A stretch of DNA of 64,000 nt from CAXBBB01 sp963841855 (GTDB lineage Bacteria; Bacteroidota; Rhodothermia; Rhodothermales; BA12), in the NCBI GenBank assembly GCA_963841855.1, contig CAWJEJ010000003.1, positions 1-64,000 of the forward strand. The letters are read 5' to 3'. Below are positions 33,978 through 43,818 of the stretch, piece by piece. Each line of letters opens with the position of its first letter. The first letter of the stretch is position 1. Below the pieces are notes generated by a model. That model worked only from the letters and a program-made list of their open reading frames with translations. It ran no database searches and had not been told where the DNA came from. The position numbers and the translations under genes are program-made.

Positions 33978-35063
33978 ATGTTTTCCTTCGACCTCCGCAC
34001 CCTCGCCGACCTCAGCGGCCCCGACCGCGCCTTTCTCTCGATCTATCTCAAGGATGAGGACGACAAAGGACTGCTCGCCTCGCGCTTCAAAGAGATCCGC
34101 GCGTTTCTGGCCGATCAGCCGACCGAGTTGGAGCACTTCGAGGAAAACCTCAAGCTGATTCAGCCCCTGCTCGACCAGCCGTTCGCCGACACGAGCCGCG
34201 TCCTCTTCGTCTGCTGGGCGCTCGACTACGCCCAGTCGCACGACTTGCCGTTCGAGATCGCCACGCGCGTCTGGGTCGACTCGTCGCCGTACGTGCGCCC
34301 GCTGGCCGAGTTGGAGGACGAGCACGAGCAGTTCGCCGTCGTTGTGGCGGATAACAAAGGGGCGAGTGTCTACCTCGTGTCGGCGGGCGACATGGAGCGC
34401 GAGAAGCGCATTCGGGGCGACATCAAGAACAGCGTCAAGAAGGGCGGGTGGAGCCAGAAGCGCTACGCCCGGCGCCGCGACAAGGAGTTGGAGCGCTACG
34501 CCACGCGCGTCGCCGAGCAGCTCAAGGAGTTGCACGACGAGTCGCCGTTCGAGCGGCTGATTCTGCTCGGACAGGAAGAGGCGATGGCAGCCGTCGAGCA
34601 TGCGCTGTCGAACCCGATGCGCGAGCGGATCGTCGGCCACAAGTCGATCGACGTGACGGACGAGGAGCAGGTCGCCGAGGAAGCCGCCGTCGACCTCTAC
34701 TTCGAGGAGGAGCGCGCCGAAGAACTGCGCCTATGGGACGAGATCAAGGCGAGCTACCTCTCGGGCGGACTGGGCGTCGCCGGACCCAGCCGCACGCTGG
34801 CCGCCGCCAAAGTCGGGCAGGTCGAAGAGATCTTGGTCACGCGCGACGTCGAGATCGCCGGAGTGCGGTGCCGCGCCTGCGAGAACCTCGCCCACGGCAC
34901 GCCCGACACCTGCTACGTCTGCGGCTCGTCCGACCTGTTCAAGGTCGACCTGGTCAACGAGTTGGTCGAGCTAGCTGCCCAAACGAGCGCTCACGTCGAG
35001 TTCGCCGACGCGTTCGAGGGCTTGACCGACGTCGGCGGCGTCGCCGGACTGCTGCGCTACTGA
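33978..35063 (+). CDS. Bacterial eRF1-superfamily protein (baeRF-like)
   Basis: 361 residues, start at 33978 (MFSFDLRTLADLSGPDR). The protein looks like an archaeal/eukaryotic release factor: an N-terminal domain to about residue 115, a middle domain with KKGGWSQKRYARRRDKE near 154-170 at the place of the GGQ loop, and a C-terminal eRF1 domain 3 with a zinc ribbon (CRACENLAHG...CYVCGSSDLF) ending in GGVAGLLRY, like the eRF1 C-terminus. Burroughs and Aravind described such bacterial 'baeRF' families as likely ribosome-linked rescue or release-like factors. The GGW in place of GGQ makes classic peptidyl-tRNA hydrolysis uncertain. Confidence 0.8.
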   Translation: MFSFDLRTLADLSGPDRAFLSIYLKDEDDKGLLASRFKEIRAFLADQPTELEHFEENLKLIQPLLDQPFADTSRVLFVCWALDYAQSHDLPFEIATRVWVDSSPYVRPLAELEDEHEQFAVVVADNKGASVYLVSAGDMEREKRIRGDIKNSVKKGGWSQKRYARRRDKELERYATRVAEQLKELHDESPFERLILLGQEEAMAAVEHALSNPMRERIVGHKSIDVTDEEQVAEEAAVDLYFEEERAEELRLWDEIKASYLSGGLGVAGPSRTLAAAKVGQVEEILVTRDVEIAGVRCRACENLAHGTPDTCYVCGSSDLFKVDLVNELVELAAQTSAHVEFADAFEGLTDVGGVAGLLRY

Positions 35064-35093
35064 CCTGGAGGCTGGCACGCTGCTCGCCACCTC

Positions 35094-35175
35094 GTCATCG
35101 CGAGCGAAGCGCGGCGATCTCCAGCGTTCGCCGGTAGCACGGCGACTGCCACGTCGCTACGCTCCTCGCAGTGAC
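35094..35175. repeat. 82-bp intergenic palindromic repeat, copy B
   Basis: Starts GTCATCGCGAGCGAAGCG and ends CGCTCCTCGCAGTGAC. It aligns base for base in length with copy A at 27352-27433, differing at scattered positions. It sits 30 bp after the eRF1-like gene. Confidence 0.85.
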
Positions 35176-35291
35176 AAGGGTAGGGTTCGGTGTAGGGCTG
35201 GGCCTTGCCTCGCGCTCCGCACGCGTTATTCCGCCCTCCTTCGCGCAGGACGCAGTAGAGCGAGAACTTGCGCGGTTTCATCCAGGCTCGC

Positions 35292-36482
35292 GTGACCGAA
35301 TCGCCCCTCCAACCTCGCCCTTCGTCCGACACGAGTGTGGGTCTGCTTATCGCGGGCATCGCGCTGGTGTCGCTCAACCTGCGTCCGGCGATCGCGGTCG
35401 TCGGGCCGATCGCGGGTGACATTCGGATGGGCGCCGACCTGTCGAGCGCTCCGGTTGGGCTGCTGACGACGCTGCCGCTGTTGGCGTTCGGACTGGTGTC
35501 GGTCATGACGCCGCTGCTGACGCGCAGACTGGGCATCGGGCGGACGCTTCTGGGCGCCCTCGTCGTTCTGGCGATCGCGACGGCGACGCGGGCGATCCCA
35601 GGTCACGCGTTCCTGTTCGGCGGTACGGTCGTGCTGGGCGTCGCGATTGCGCTGGGCAATGTGCTGCTCCCCGCCATCGTCAAGCGCGATTTTGCACCGA
35701 ACCGCGCCGGGCCGATGACGAGTCTCTATTCGAGCGGCATCGGACTAGGTGCAGCGCTGGGCGCCGGGGCGAGCGCTCCGGTCGCCCTTTGGCTAGGCTG
35801 GCGAGGGGCGCTGGCCGTGTGGGGCGTGTTTGCTCTTATCGCTCTGCTTGTGTGGCTGCCGCAGATTCGGGGTCCGATCCGCAAGACCGAAGGACGCGAC
35901 GTGCGGGCGGCGCTGTCGTCGCTGGGCCGCTCGCCGCTGGCGTGGCAGATCGCGCTCTACCTCGGACTGCAATCGCTGACGTTCTACGTCGTCCTTGCGT
36001 GGCTCCCCGACATTCTCCAGGCGCGCGGGCTGACGCCTGCCGAGTCGGGCGGACTGCTGGCGATTTCGCAGATCATCGGCATCAGCGGCAGCGTCGTCGT
36101 GCCGATCTGGGCGGGGCGCGTGCGCGATCAGCGCGGCATCATCTGGACGCTGGGACTGGGCGAGGCCATCGCGCTGGCCGGGCTGCTAACCGGCTGGGGA
36201 CCGCTGGCGCTGTGGGTCGTCCTGCTGGGCATCATCCTGGGAGGTACGTTCGGGCTGGGCTTGCTCTTCCTTGTGCTCCGCGCATCGGATGCCGCGACGG
36301 CGGGCGACCTGTCGGGCGTGGCCCAATCAGCCGGATATCTGATCGCCGCGACCGGCCCCTTCGCCATCGGCGCGCTCTTCGACTGGACGGGAAGCTGGAC
36401 CGCTCCCCTGCTCGCCCTGGCCGTCGTGCTGCTGCTCAAAACCCTCATCGGGCTGGGCGCCGGACGCGACCGCGTCGTCTGA
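35292..36482 (+). CDS. MFS permease, CynX/NimT type
   Basis: 396 residues from GTG 35292 (MTESPLQPRPSSDTSVG); a TTG at 35268 would add eight residues. Twelve hydrophobic helices are visible, with VSLNLRPAIAVVGPIAGDIR in the first helix and loop, a signature of the CynX/NimT group (cyanate or 2-nitroimidazole permeases), LGNVLLPAIVKRDF, and ESGGLLAISQIIGISGSVVV. It is an inner-membrane secondary transporter; substrate not known. Confidence 0.85.
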   Translation: MTESPLQPRPSSDTSVGLLIAGIALVSLNLRPAIAVVGPIAGDIRMGADLSSAPVGLLTTLPLLAFGLVSVMTPLLTRRLGIGRTLLGALVVLAIATATRAIPGHAFLFGGTVVLGVAIALGNVLLPAIVKRDFAPNRAGPMTSLYSSGIGLGAALGAGASAPVALWLGWRGALAVWGVFALIALLVWLPQIRGPIRKTEGRDVRAALSSLGRSPLAWQIALYLGLQSLTFYVVLAWLPDILQARGLTPAESGGLLAISQIIGISGSVVVPIWAGRVRDQRGIIWTLGLGEAIALAGLLTGWGPLALWVVLLGIILGGTFGLGLLFLVLRASDAATAGDLSGVAQSAGYLIAATGPFAIGALFDWTGSWTAPLLALAVVLLLKTLIGLGAGRDRVV

Positions 36483-36530
36483 GCGTGACGAAATGCGGCG
36501 TGCATTGGATTCGGTGTCGTAGTCGCTAGG

Positions 36531-38314
36531 TTGTACGTCTATCGTCTATCCATCTCATGCTATGCTGCGCTCTGCTCTCTCCGCTCTGCTCTGCTCCTCG
36601 TTCTCGTCCTCGCCGCTCCGGCGGCTCACGCCCAGTTTGCTCAGGAAATAGTAGGGACTCGCGGCACGCCCATTTCGGTAGCCGCAACGGACGACGCCAT
36701 CTTCGTCACCGGCAGGGACATAGTGGTCAAGTACGACCTCGACGGCACCGCTCTCTGGACGTGGAAGCCCGAGCAGAGTACCTCCTTCGGGTCGATCTAC
36801 ATGGTGGGCGTCGTAGCACGCCCAGACGGCGGCGTTTCGGTTGCCGCAGGACTGTCGGGCACGTTCGATCTCGATCCCGACCCCGACGCCGAACTGCTGG
36901 CAGTGACCGGGAGCGGTGGCATAGCCGTGGTTGATCTGGCGAGCGACGGTGCGCCGACGCAGGCCACCGTAATCGGGAGACCAGTGGACGGCTCTAGCTC
37001 ATTGAGCGTGTTGCCGCTGGGATTCGCAGGTGACGATCGGGGCAACCGGTACGTCGGCGGCTACCTGTCGGGCCAAGGCAGCTTCGACTTCGACCCGGCA
37101 GGCGGCACGCCGGATACGTCCCGAGTGCCCAGCGCCTTTCTCGCCAGCTACAACGCGCAGGTAGCCTACCGGTGGTCGTTCGTGATTGGAAAGGAGAAGC
37201 TGTTCAGCACCCAGCAGATTCGCGCATTCGGAGTGGCTGCCGACGACCAAGGCGTCTACTTGACCGGATTCTTCACCGGGACGCACGATTTCGACCCCGG
37301 GCCCGGCGTGCGTTCACTGACGGTTCCGGGTACCAACTCGTTGGCTCAGGGCTTCGCGGCGCGCTACGCCCCCGCCGACGGCAGCCTGATTTGGGCACAG
37401 ATGTTCGGTAACGACGAGCCGGATAAGGGCCAGGCCATCGTGGGGGACGGGCTGGGCGGCGCGTTCGTCGCGGGCGCCTACACGGACACGATGCGCGTGA
37501 GCGACCGACGCTTCGCCATCCGCGAAATCGGAAAGCTGTTCGTGGCCCGGTTTGGCGAAATGGGGCGCCCTCTGTGGACCCTCGTGACCGGTGACACCAT
37601 CGGTGTGGAAGGCTCGGACGGCGACACGGACTACGGCATCGCGTACGACGGGGCGGGGCGGGTAGCCGTAGGCGGGCAGTTCTTCTCGGAACAGACGTTC
37701 GGTGGCACACGCACGTTCTCTCAGCCTTCCGGCGGAGGCTTCCGATCGGGCGAGGCGCAGGCGTTCATAGCACTCTTCGCGCGACTACGGGAGCTACTAT
37801 CGGCGCCGCTGCCATCGGCGACACCGACATCAGCGAGCCGGGTAGCGGAGACAGCAACGACAGGCCCGAAAGCGTGCGCGCGGTCGCCTTCACACCTGGC
37901 GGCGATGTCGTGATTGCGGGCGAGACGAGCGGCGACGTGGTCTTTCCGGGAGGGATATCGCTCTCGACGCGCTCTTCCAGCTCTTCGTTCGTGGCCCGGC
38001 TGACCGCGTTTGGATCCGGCATCGTCTCGGCCGACGATGACGAGCGCGCCGTTGCCACTCTGATGAACGCACCCGTTCCCAATCCAACTCGGCAGTCGGC
38101 TAGCGTCGGTTTCGCTCTGCAGTCGGCTGGCTACGTGACGCTCGACGTGTTCGACGTGCAGGGGCGGAGAACGGCGCGCGTGCTGAGTCAGCATCTTCCC
38201 GCGGGACCTCACCACGTTCGCGCGCCTACCGGCACGCTCGCGCCCGGCCTTTACTTTCTGCGGCTTACGACAGAGTCTGCCGTCGCTACTCAACCGCTCG
38301 TCGTCGTCCGCTGA
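36531..38314 (+). pseudogene. Secreted type IX sorting substrate with apparent frameshift
   Basis: The signal peptide (SALLLVLVLAAPAAHAQ) and beta-propeller-like repeats (TFDLDPDPDAELL, SFDFDPAGGTPD, DFDPGPGVRSL) lie in one frame up to about 37785. From about 37780 a different frame continues smoothly (TGATIGAAAIGDTDISEPGS, VAFTPGGDVVIAGETSG) into a type IX C-terminal sorting domain (NAPVPNPTRQSASVGF, LAPGLYFLRLTTES). One missing base in the GCGCG tract near 37779-37784 would join them into about 595 codons. The only in-frame start is TTG 36531; the CTCTGCTC-rich signal region may hold another slip. It may be a true lesion or an assembly error. Confidence 0.75.
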
Positions 38315-38463
38315 TAGTCGGCGCGCCGCCCGGTTGCGTCTATGCCCGCGTCCGGCGCACGCCACAATGCCGACGCTCGTTCTGCGGCTGCCGCCAGCGG
38401 CGTGGGGACTCGGAGTGCTGCACCCCGAACCGTACGCGGCGCGTTGCTGCCTGAACTTCTTCG

Positions 38464-38913
38464 CTAGCGCACCCGGTAGATGTAATCCTGAGCGACCGGA
38501 TCGCCGCCTGCCGCACGAATCGACTGGTTAATCTGCCCGCGATGGTAGGCGCCGTGCGTGACGACGTGCAGCAGGATGCCGAGCAGCGGCGTCGCGTGAC
38601 GTTTGCCGTTTGTGCTCGCATACCGGACGATGCGGTCGAGGCCGCCTTGACCGATGAGTGCAGCATATCCTTCAGCCGCTCGGTCGACGCGCGATAGGCA
38701 GGCGTCGATGTCGACATAGGTCGTGTGGGGCCAGACGGCGGGCGGGTCGTCTCCCACGATGCGCGCGAGCCAGACCAGCGGCGTCGCCGTCAGATGGCCG
38801 ACGATTTGCCATGCCTGAGCGTCGAGATTGGGCGTGGCAGCGGCAGCGGCGACGACGGCGCGGCTGGACTCGGCTTCCCAGGCGAGCAGGTCGGCGATCG
38901 TCGAGTGTGTCAT
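38464..38913 (-). CDS. DinB-family protein
   Basis: 149 residues forming a four-helix bundle. The three metal-ligand histidines of the DinB/YfiT fold are seen in QIVGHLTATPL and in HVVTHGAYHRGQI. The family includes thiol-S-transferases using mycothiol or bacillithiol; the bacillithiol-linked YpdA 6 kb away makes this plausible. It converges with the type IX gene. Confidence 0.85.
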   Translation of the reverse strand: MTHSTIADLLAWEAESSRAVVAAAAATPNLDAQAWQIVGHLTATPLVWLARIVGDDPPAVWPHTTYVDIDACLSRVDRAAEGYAALIGQGGLDRIVRYASTNGKRHATPLLGILLHVVTHGAYHRGQINQSIRAAGGDPVAQDYIYRVR

Positions 38914-38954
38914 GGCGTGCGGGGATTGGCGCGAGGTACAGTCGGCTCGGCGCG

Positions 38955-38962
38955 TAGTTTTG
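38955..38962 (+). promoter_or_regulatory. Candidate -7 box for the AbgT gene
   Basis: TAGTTTTG matches the Bacteroidota TAnnTTTG -7 consensus, 22 bp before the start codon at 38985. Confidence 0.4.
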
Positions 38963-38984
38963 CTGAGCTTATCGACCCCGACCT

Positions 38985-40625
<1,641 letters not shown>

Positions 40626-40658
40626 GTAAAAAGGCGGAGGAGGCGCTTCGCGTGCCGA

Positions 40659-40691
40659 TTTGGAGACGGTGCGAGCGCTGAAATATCTTTG
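40659..40691 (+). promoter_or_regulatory. Bacteroidota-type promoter of the A-B module operon
   Basis: TTTG at 40659-40662 and TATCTTTG at 40684-40691, separated by 21 bp, match the -33 TTTG and -7 TAnnTTTG pattern. The likely RNA start is near 40698. This is the clearest promoter match in the window. Confidence 0.6.
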
Positions 40692-40738
40692 CCCGCTTTT
40701 AGCGTTCTGCCCCATGAATCCTCTCCGTTTTCGCCCGA

Positions 40739-41710
40739 GTGGTCGCCGCCCTGTGGTGCCTCATGTTCGCCCTGACGCCCTGCGCTTCGGCTCAGTCCGA
40801 CTCCGACTCGGCGGCTGGCAACGTGCTCATCCAACTCGCCAATCCGGCCGACTCGGTCTATGTCTTTTGGAGCGGCCAGACTGGAGATCCGCCCCTGATG
40901 GGCTACGAAGGACGCATCCAGGTGCCTCCTGGTGAGCAGTCGATCCGCATCGTGCCTCGGTACGGAAGCACGGTCGTCTATAGGAACACGATCGCTCCGG
41001 ACCAGACGTACAGCTTTCCCATGATCTCCCAGATCACGTGGCGCGGAGTCAATCTGGAGTTTGCGCGCCTGCACTATGCCGCCGACGTGCTGCTGGTCGT
41101 GGACGCGGGCACGCCGGTCTACTCGGGCACGTCGCTCGTGGGCGACCGGAGCATGCTGCTGGCAGTTCCTCCCGAAGGCGCGAGCGTTCGCGTCGGCGAG
41201 CCGGGACGGCGGCAGCGCTCGATTCGGCTGGAGCCGTCGTCGTCGCGCCTGGGCGTCGAACGCGTGGACCTGTATCCGAGCCGGAAGGCGGCGCGCATCG
41301 GCATGGCGTTTCCCGGCGCCTACCAGCGAGCCGTCGACCGGTGGTATGGCGTGCCGATGATGGTCGCCTCTGCCGCTGGCATCGGCGCGAGCGTGTGGGC
41401 GAGCGGACGCGCTTCGGAGAACCAGCGTGCGTTCGACTCGGCCGTGACGGCCTACGTCGCGACGAACAACGAGTTGGTCTTCGAGGAGCGATACGCCGAG
41501 CTCGGACGCGCCCGCGACGATCTTCAGAGCGCGTTGCGGCTGCGCAACGCCGCGTTCGCGGTCACCGGCGCGCTGGCCGCCGCTCACGCGCTCGACGTCG
41601 TCTTCCGCCCCTACCGCGGACGCTGGCGCGGCGGCGCCGTCGACGTGGACGCGCTGCTCTTTCCCACACGCGACGGTGCGGGCTTTTCCACTGTTATTTC
41701 CCTCCGCTAA
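40739..41710 (+). CDS. Module protein A1: secreted PEGA-like protein with two membrane helices
   Basis: 323 residues from GTG 40739 (MVAALWCLMFALTPCASAQ, a signal peptide). An ATG at 40714 reads MNPLRFRP in another frame; a one-base slip would join it to this signal peptide. Two PEGA-like beta units follow (VLIQLANPADSVYVFWSG to IRIVPRYG; ADVLLVVDAGTPVYSGTSLV to PPEGASVRVGE). Then come a TM helix near 204-221, a charged helix, a second TM near 270-286 and a HALDVVFRPYRG motif, with a final beta strand. It is paralogous to the protein at 42843. Its stop overlaps the next start (TAATG). No family known to me. Confidence 0.75.
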   Translation: MVAALWCLMFALTPCASAQSDSDSAAGNVLIQLANPADSVYVFWSGQTGDPPLMGYEGRIQVPPGEQSIRIVPRYGSTVVYRNTIAPDQTYSFPMISQITWRGVNLEFARLHYAADVLLVVDAGTPVYSGTSLVGDRSMLLAVPPEGASVRVGEPGRRQRSIRLEPSSSRLGVERVDLYPSRKAARIGMAFPGAYQRAVDRWYGVPMMVASAAGIGASVWASGRASENQRAFDSAVTAYVATNNELVFEERYAELGRARDDLQSALRLRNAAFAVTGALAAAHALDVVFRPYRGRWRGGAVDVDALLFPTRDGAGFSTVISLR

Positions 41711-42831
41711 TGCTCCGCTCTTTACTGCTCCGCGCCTGCCTGTTGGCCGCGCTGTGTCTGGCGATGGGATGCGACTCGGTCGAGCTGCCCGAGCGCAGCC
41801 CGCTAGATCCGCTCTCCGACGCCTACGTGCCTCCCGCTCCGACGAACGTGCAAGCGCGGTACTCTCCTCGCTTCAACTCTGACGGGCCCCAGCCGCCAGG
41901 CGCCAACACCGTCACCGTCGAGTGGAAGACAGCGAGCGAGGCGGCGACGGCCTTGGAGGTGCAGCAAAGCCTAGGAGACGACACGTCGTTCGTCACGGTC
42001 GCCCGCCTGCCGCCGACCGCCACGCAGTGGAGCGCCCAGGCGCCGCTGGCGTTCGGGGCGCGCTACCGCGTCATGACCGTCAACGAGCGTGGTGGCGAGG
42101 AACGGCGGTCGGCAAGCGCTGGAGCGGCATCGGTGTCGTTTTTCGACCAGGCCAAGTTTCAAGTTCAGCTGCACGCGTTGAGTGAGAACGCGCTGTTCGT
42201 CAATGTCTCGCCCGACCTGGTTCGCCTCCATCCTGACTACCGCCTGTCGTTTCGCCGTTACACAGACGGAGTGGCGGGCGAGGAGCAGGCCGTTGCGCTG
42301 AGCGCGTTGATTTCCTCACGGACAGTGTTTCCCAACAGCGGATTCGGCCCGCTCGGAGACGCGCCCTACACCTGGATCGACTCGCTCGACACGCGCACTG
42401 GGGCCGTCTACCGCTACGACGTTCGCCTGTTGGCCGGGGAGCAGCAGATCGAGCGCACGACCGAACCCGTCACCATGCCGCCCGCGTGGCCCACCCCTCC
42501 GGTCCTGTCTGCCAGCGTGGTCAGTCAGCCGACGCGAGACAACGGAATCTCCCACATCGTCGTCCAGCTGCTACACAGTCTTCCCCAGCTGGGTACGTCT
42601 CTCACGATCATCGAGCGCAACGATCTGGGAGAGGAACGCCTCGTCGGTAGCTACTCCCTGGGAGGCCCCCCGCCGCTAGGCTACATCCCGAGCGGCATCG
42701 TACAATACCCGGCCGCCACGACGGACAGAGCGCGCACGTTCACCTACTACATCGTCCTTCCAAACGGCGAGCGCTTTTCCGAGACGCGCCCTCTCCGCTA
42801 CGACACCAAGGCCGGACGCTGGGTCATATAA
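41710..42831 (+). CDS. Module protein B1: FN3-like lipoprotein
   Basis: 373 residues. The signal peptide MLRSLLLRACLLAALCLAMG ends in a lipobox GCDS, followed by ERSPLDPLSDAYVPPAPTNV. The first domain is FN3-like (TVTVEWKTASEAATALEVQQ; ARYRVMTVNERGGEE). More beta-sandwich segments follow, ending PLRYDTKAGRWVI. It is paralogous to the lipoprotein at 43819: same ERxPxDPxSDxYV start and PLRYD end. Coupled to A1 by a TAATG overlap, so the two products are probably made in step and act together. Confidence 0.75.
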   Translation: MLRSLLLRACLLAALCLAMGCDSVELPERSPLDPLSDAYVPPAPTNVQARYSPRFNSDGPQPPGANTVTVEWKTASEAATALEVQQSLGDDTSFVTVARLPPTATQWSAQAPLAFGARYRVMTVNERGGEERRSASAGAASVSFFDQAKFQVQLHALSENALFVNVSPDLVRLHPDYRLSFRRYTDGVAGEEQAVALSALISSRTVFPNSGFGPLGDAPYTWIDSLDTRTGAVYRYDVRLLAGEQQIERTTEPVTMPPAWPTPPVLSASVVSQPTRDNGISHIVVQLLHSLPQLGTSLTIIERNDLGEERLVGSYSLGGPPPLGYIPSGIVQYPAATTDRARTFTYYIVLPNGERFSETRPLRYDTKAGRWVI

Positions 42832-42842
42832 TTCTACTCGCC

Positions 42843-43817
42843 ATGCACCGTCTACTCCTGGTCTACGCCGGAATCTGCCTCTTCTGCGGCGCGGCATCGT
42901 CTCAGCCCGCTTCGGGCATCGGCGTCCTGCACGTCTCGCTGCAAATGTCGGGGGACTCGGTCTATGCCGTCCTCGACGATCAGCCGGACGAGGCGCGCCT
43001 CATCGGCTCGGAAACCTACTTCGCGCTCTCGGCAGGTTCTCACCGGTTGACGATCGTGCCTCGCCGAGGCAAGGCGTGGTCCGACCGAGTGGACGTTCGG
43101 GCAGGAGACACGACGCGGTACGGGCTGAACCTGCCCAGCACGAGGCCCTCGTGGGACGTGAGCGCCGACTATCTGCGCATCCTCGTGGGAGCCGACGTGG
43201 TGCTCGCAGCCGAGCCCGAACAGCGCGTCTACTCGAACGGACTGCTCATCGGAAGCGGTTCCCTGCTCGTGCGTGTGCCCAAAGAGGGCGCGCAGGTACG
43301 CGTCGAGGACGAACGAGGAGCCAGCCGGACGCTCGACCTGTCGCCATCGCCCCGCGACGTGAGAGTCGTCCACGCTCACCTGTACCCCGACGGCTCGCTC
43401 GTGCGGATGGGGCGCTTCGTTCCGGGCCTGTATCAGCACGCGCTCGGTCGCAGGTGGGGCGTCGTCCTGGGCGCAGCCGCAGTCGGCTCAGCGATCTGGT
43501 CGGGTCATTCGGTCGTACGAGCTTCGTTAGACCAACGCGACTTCGAGGACGCACGCCGCGACTACCTGAACACCGATGCCCCCCAGCTTTTCGAACGCCG
43601 CTTCCAGGCTGCCGAACGCGCGCGAGTGCGCGCTCGGTCTTCGTCGGACACGCGCACCGCTGCGCTGAGCATGCTGGGCGGCCTGGTGACCGTGCACGCG
43701 CTCGATGTGCTGCTGCGCCCCTACCGCGGCCCCTACCGCAGCCGCATCGACGTTTCTCCCCTTTTCGATCCGCGCTCAGATGCGTTCGGATTGACGACTC
43801 TGATCCGCCTAGACTGA
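42843..43817 (+). CDS. Module protein A2: paralogue of A1
   Basis: 324 residues, with signal peptide MHRLLLVYAGICLFCGAASS. The order of parts equals A1: PEGA-like VLHVSLQMSGDSVYAVLDDQ to RLTIVPRRG, a second unit (LVGADVVLAAEPEQRVYSNG; LLVRVPKEGAQVRVE), a TM near 210, a charged helical stretch, a second TM, and HALDVLLRPYRG (A1: HALDVVFRPYRG). Eleven bp separate it from B1 and one base from B2, so the four genes form one operon. Confidence 0.75.
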   Translation: MHRLLLVYAGICLFCGAASSQPASGIGVLHVSLQMSGDSVYAVLDDQPDEARLIGSETYFALSAGSHRLTIVPRRGKAWSDRVDVRAGDTTRYGLNLPSTRPSWDVSADYLRILVGADVVLAAEPEQRVYSNGLLIGSGSLLVRVPKEGAQVRVEDERGASRTLDLSPSPRDVRVVHAHLYPDGSLVRMGRFVPGLYQHALGRRWGVVLGAAAVGSAIWSGHSVVRASLDQRDFEDARRDYLNTDAPQLFERRFQAAERARVRARSSSDTRTAALSMLGGLVTVHALDVLLRPYRGPYRSRIDVSPLFDPRSDAFGLTTLIRLD

Positions 43818-43818
43818 T

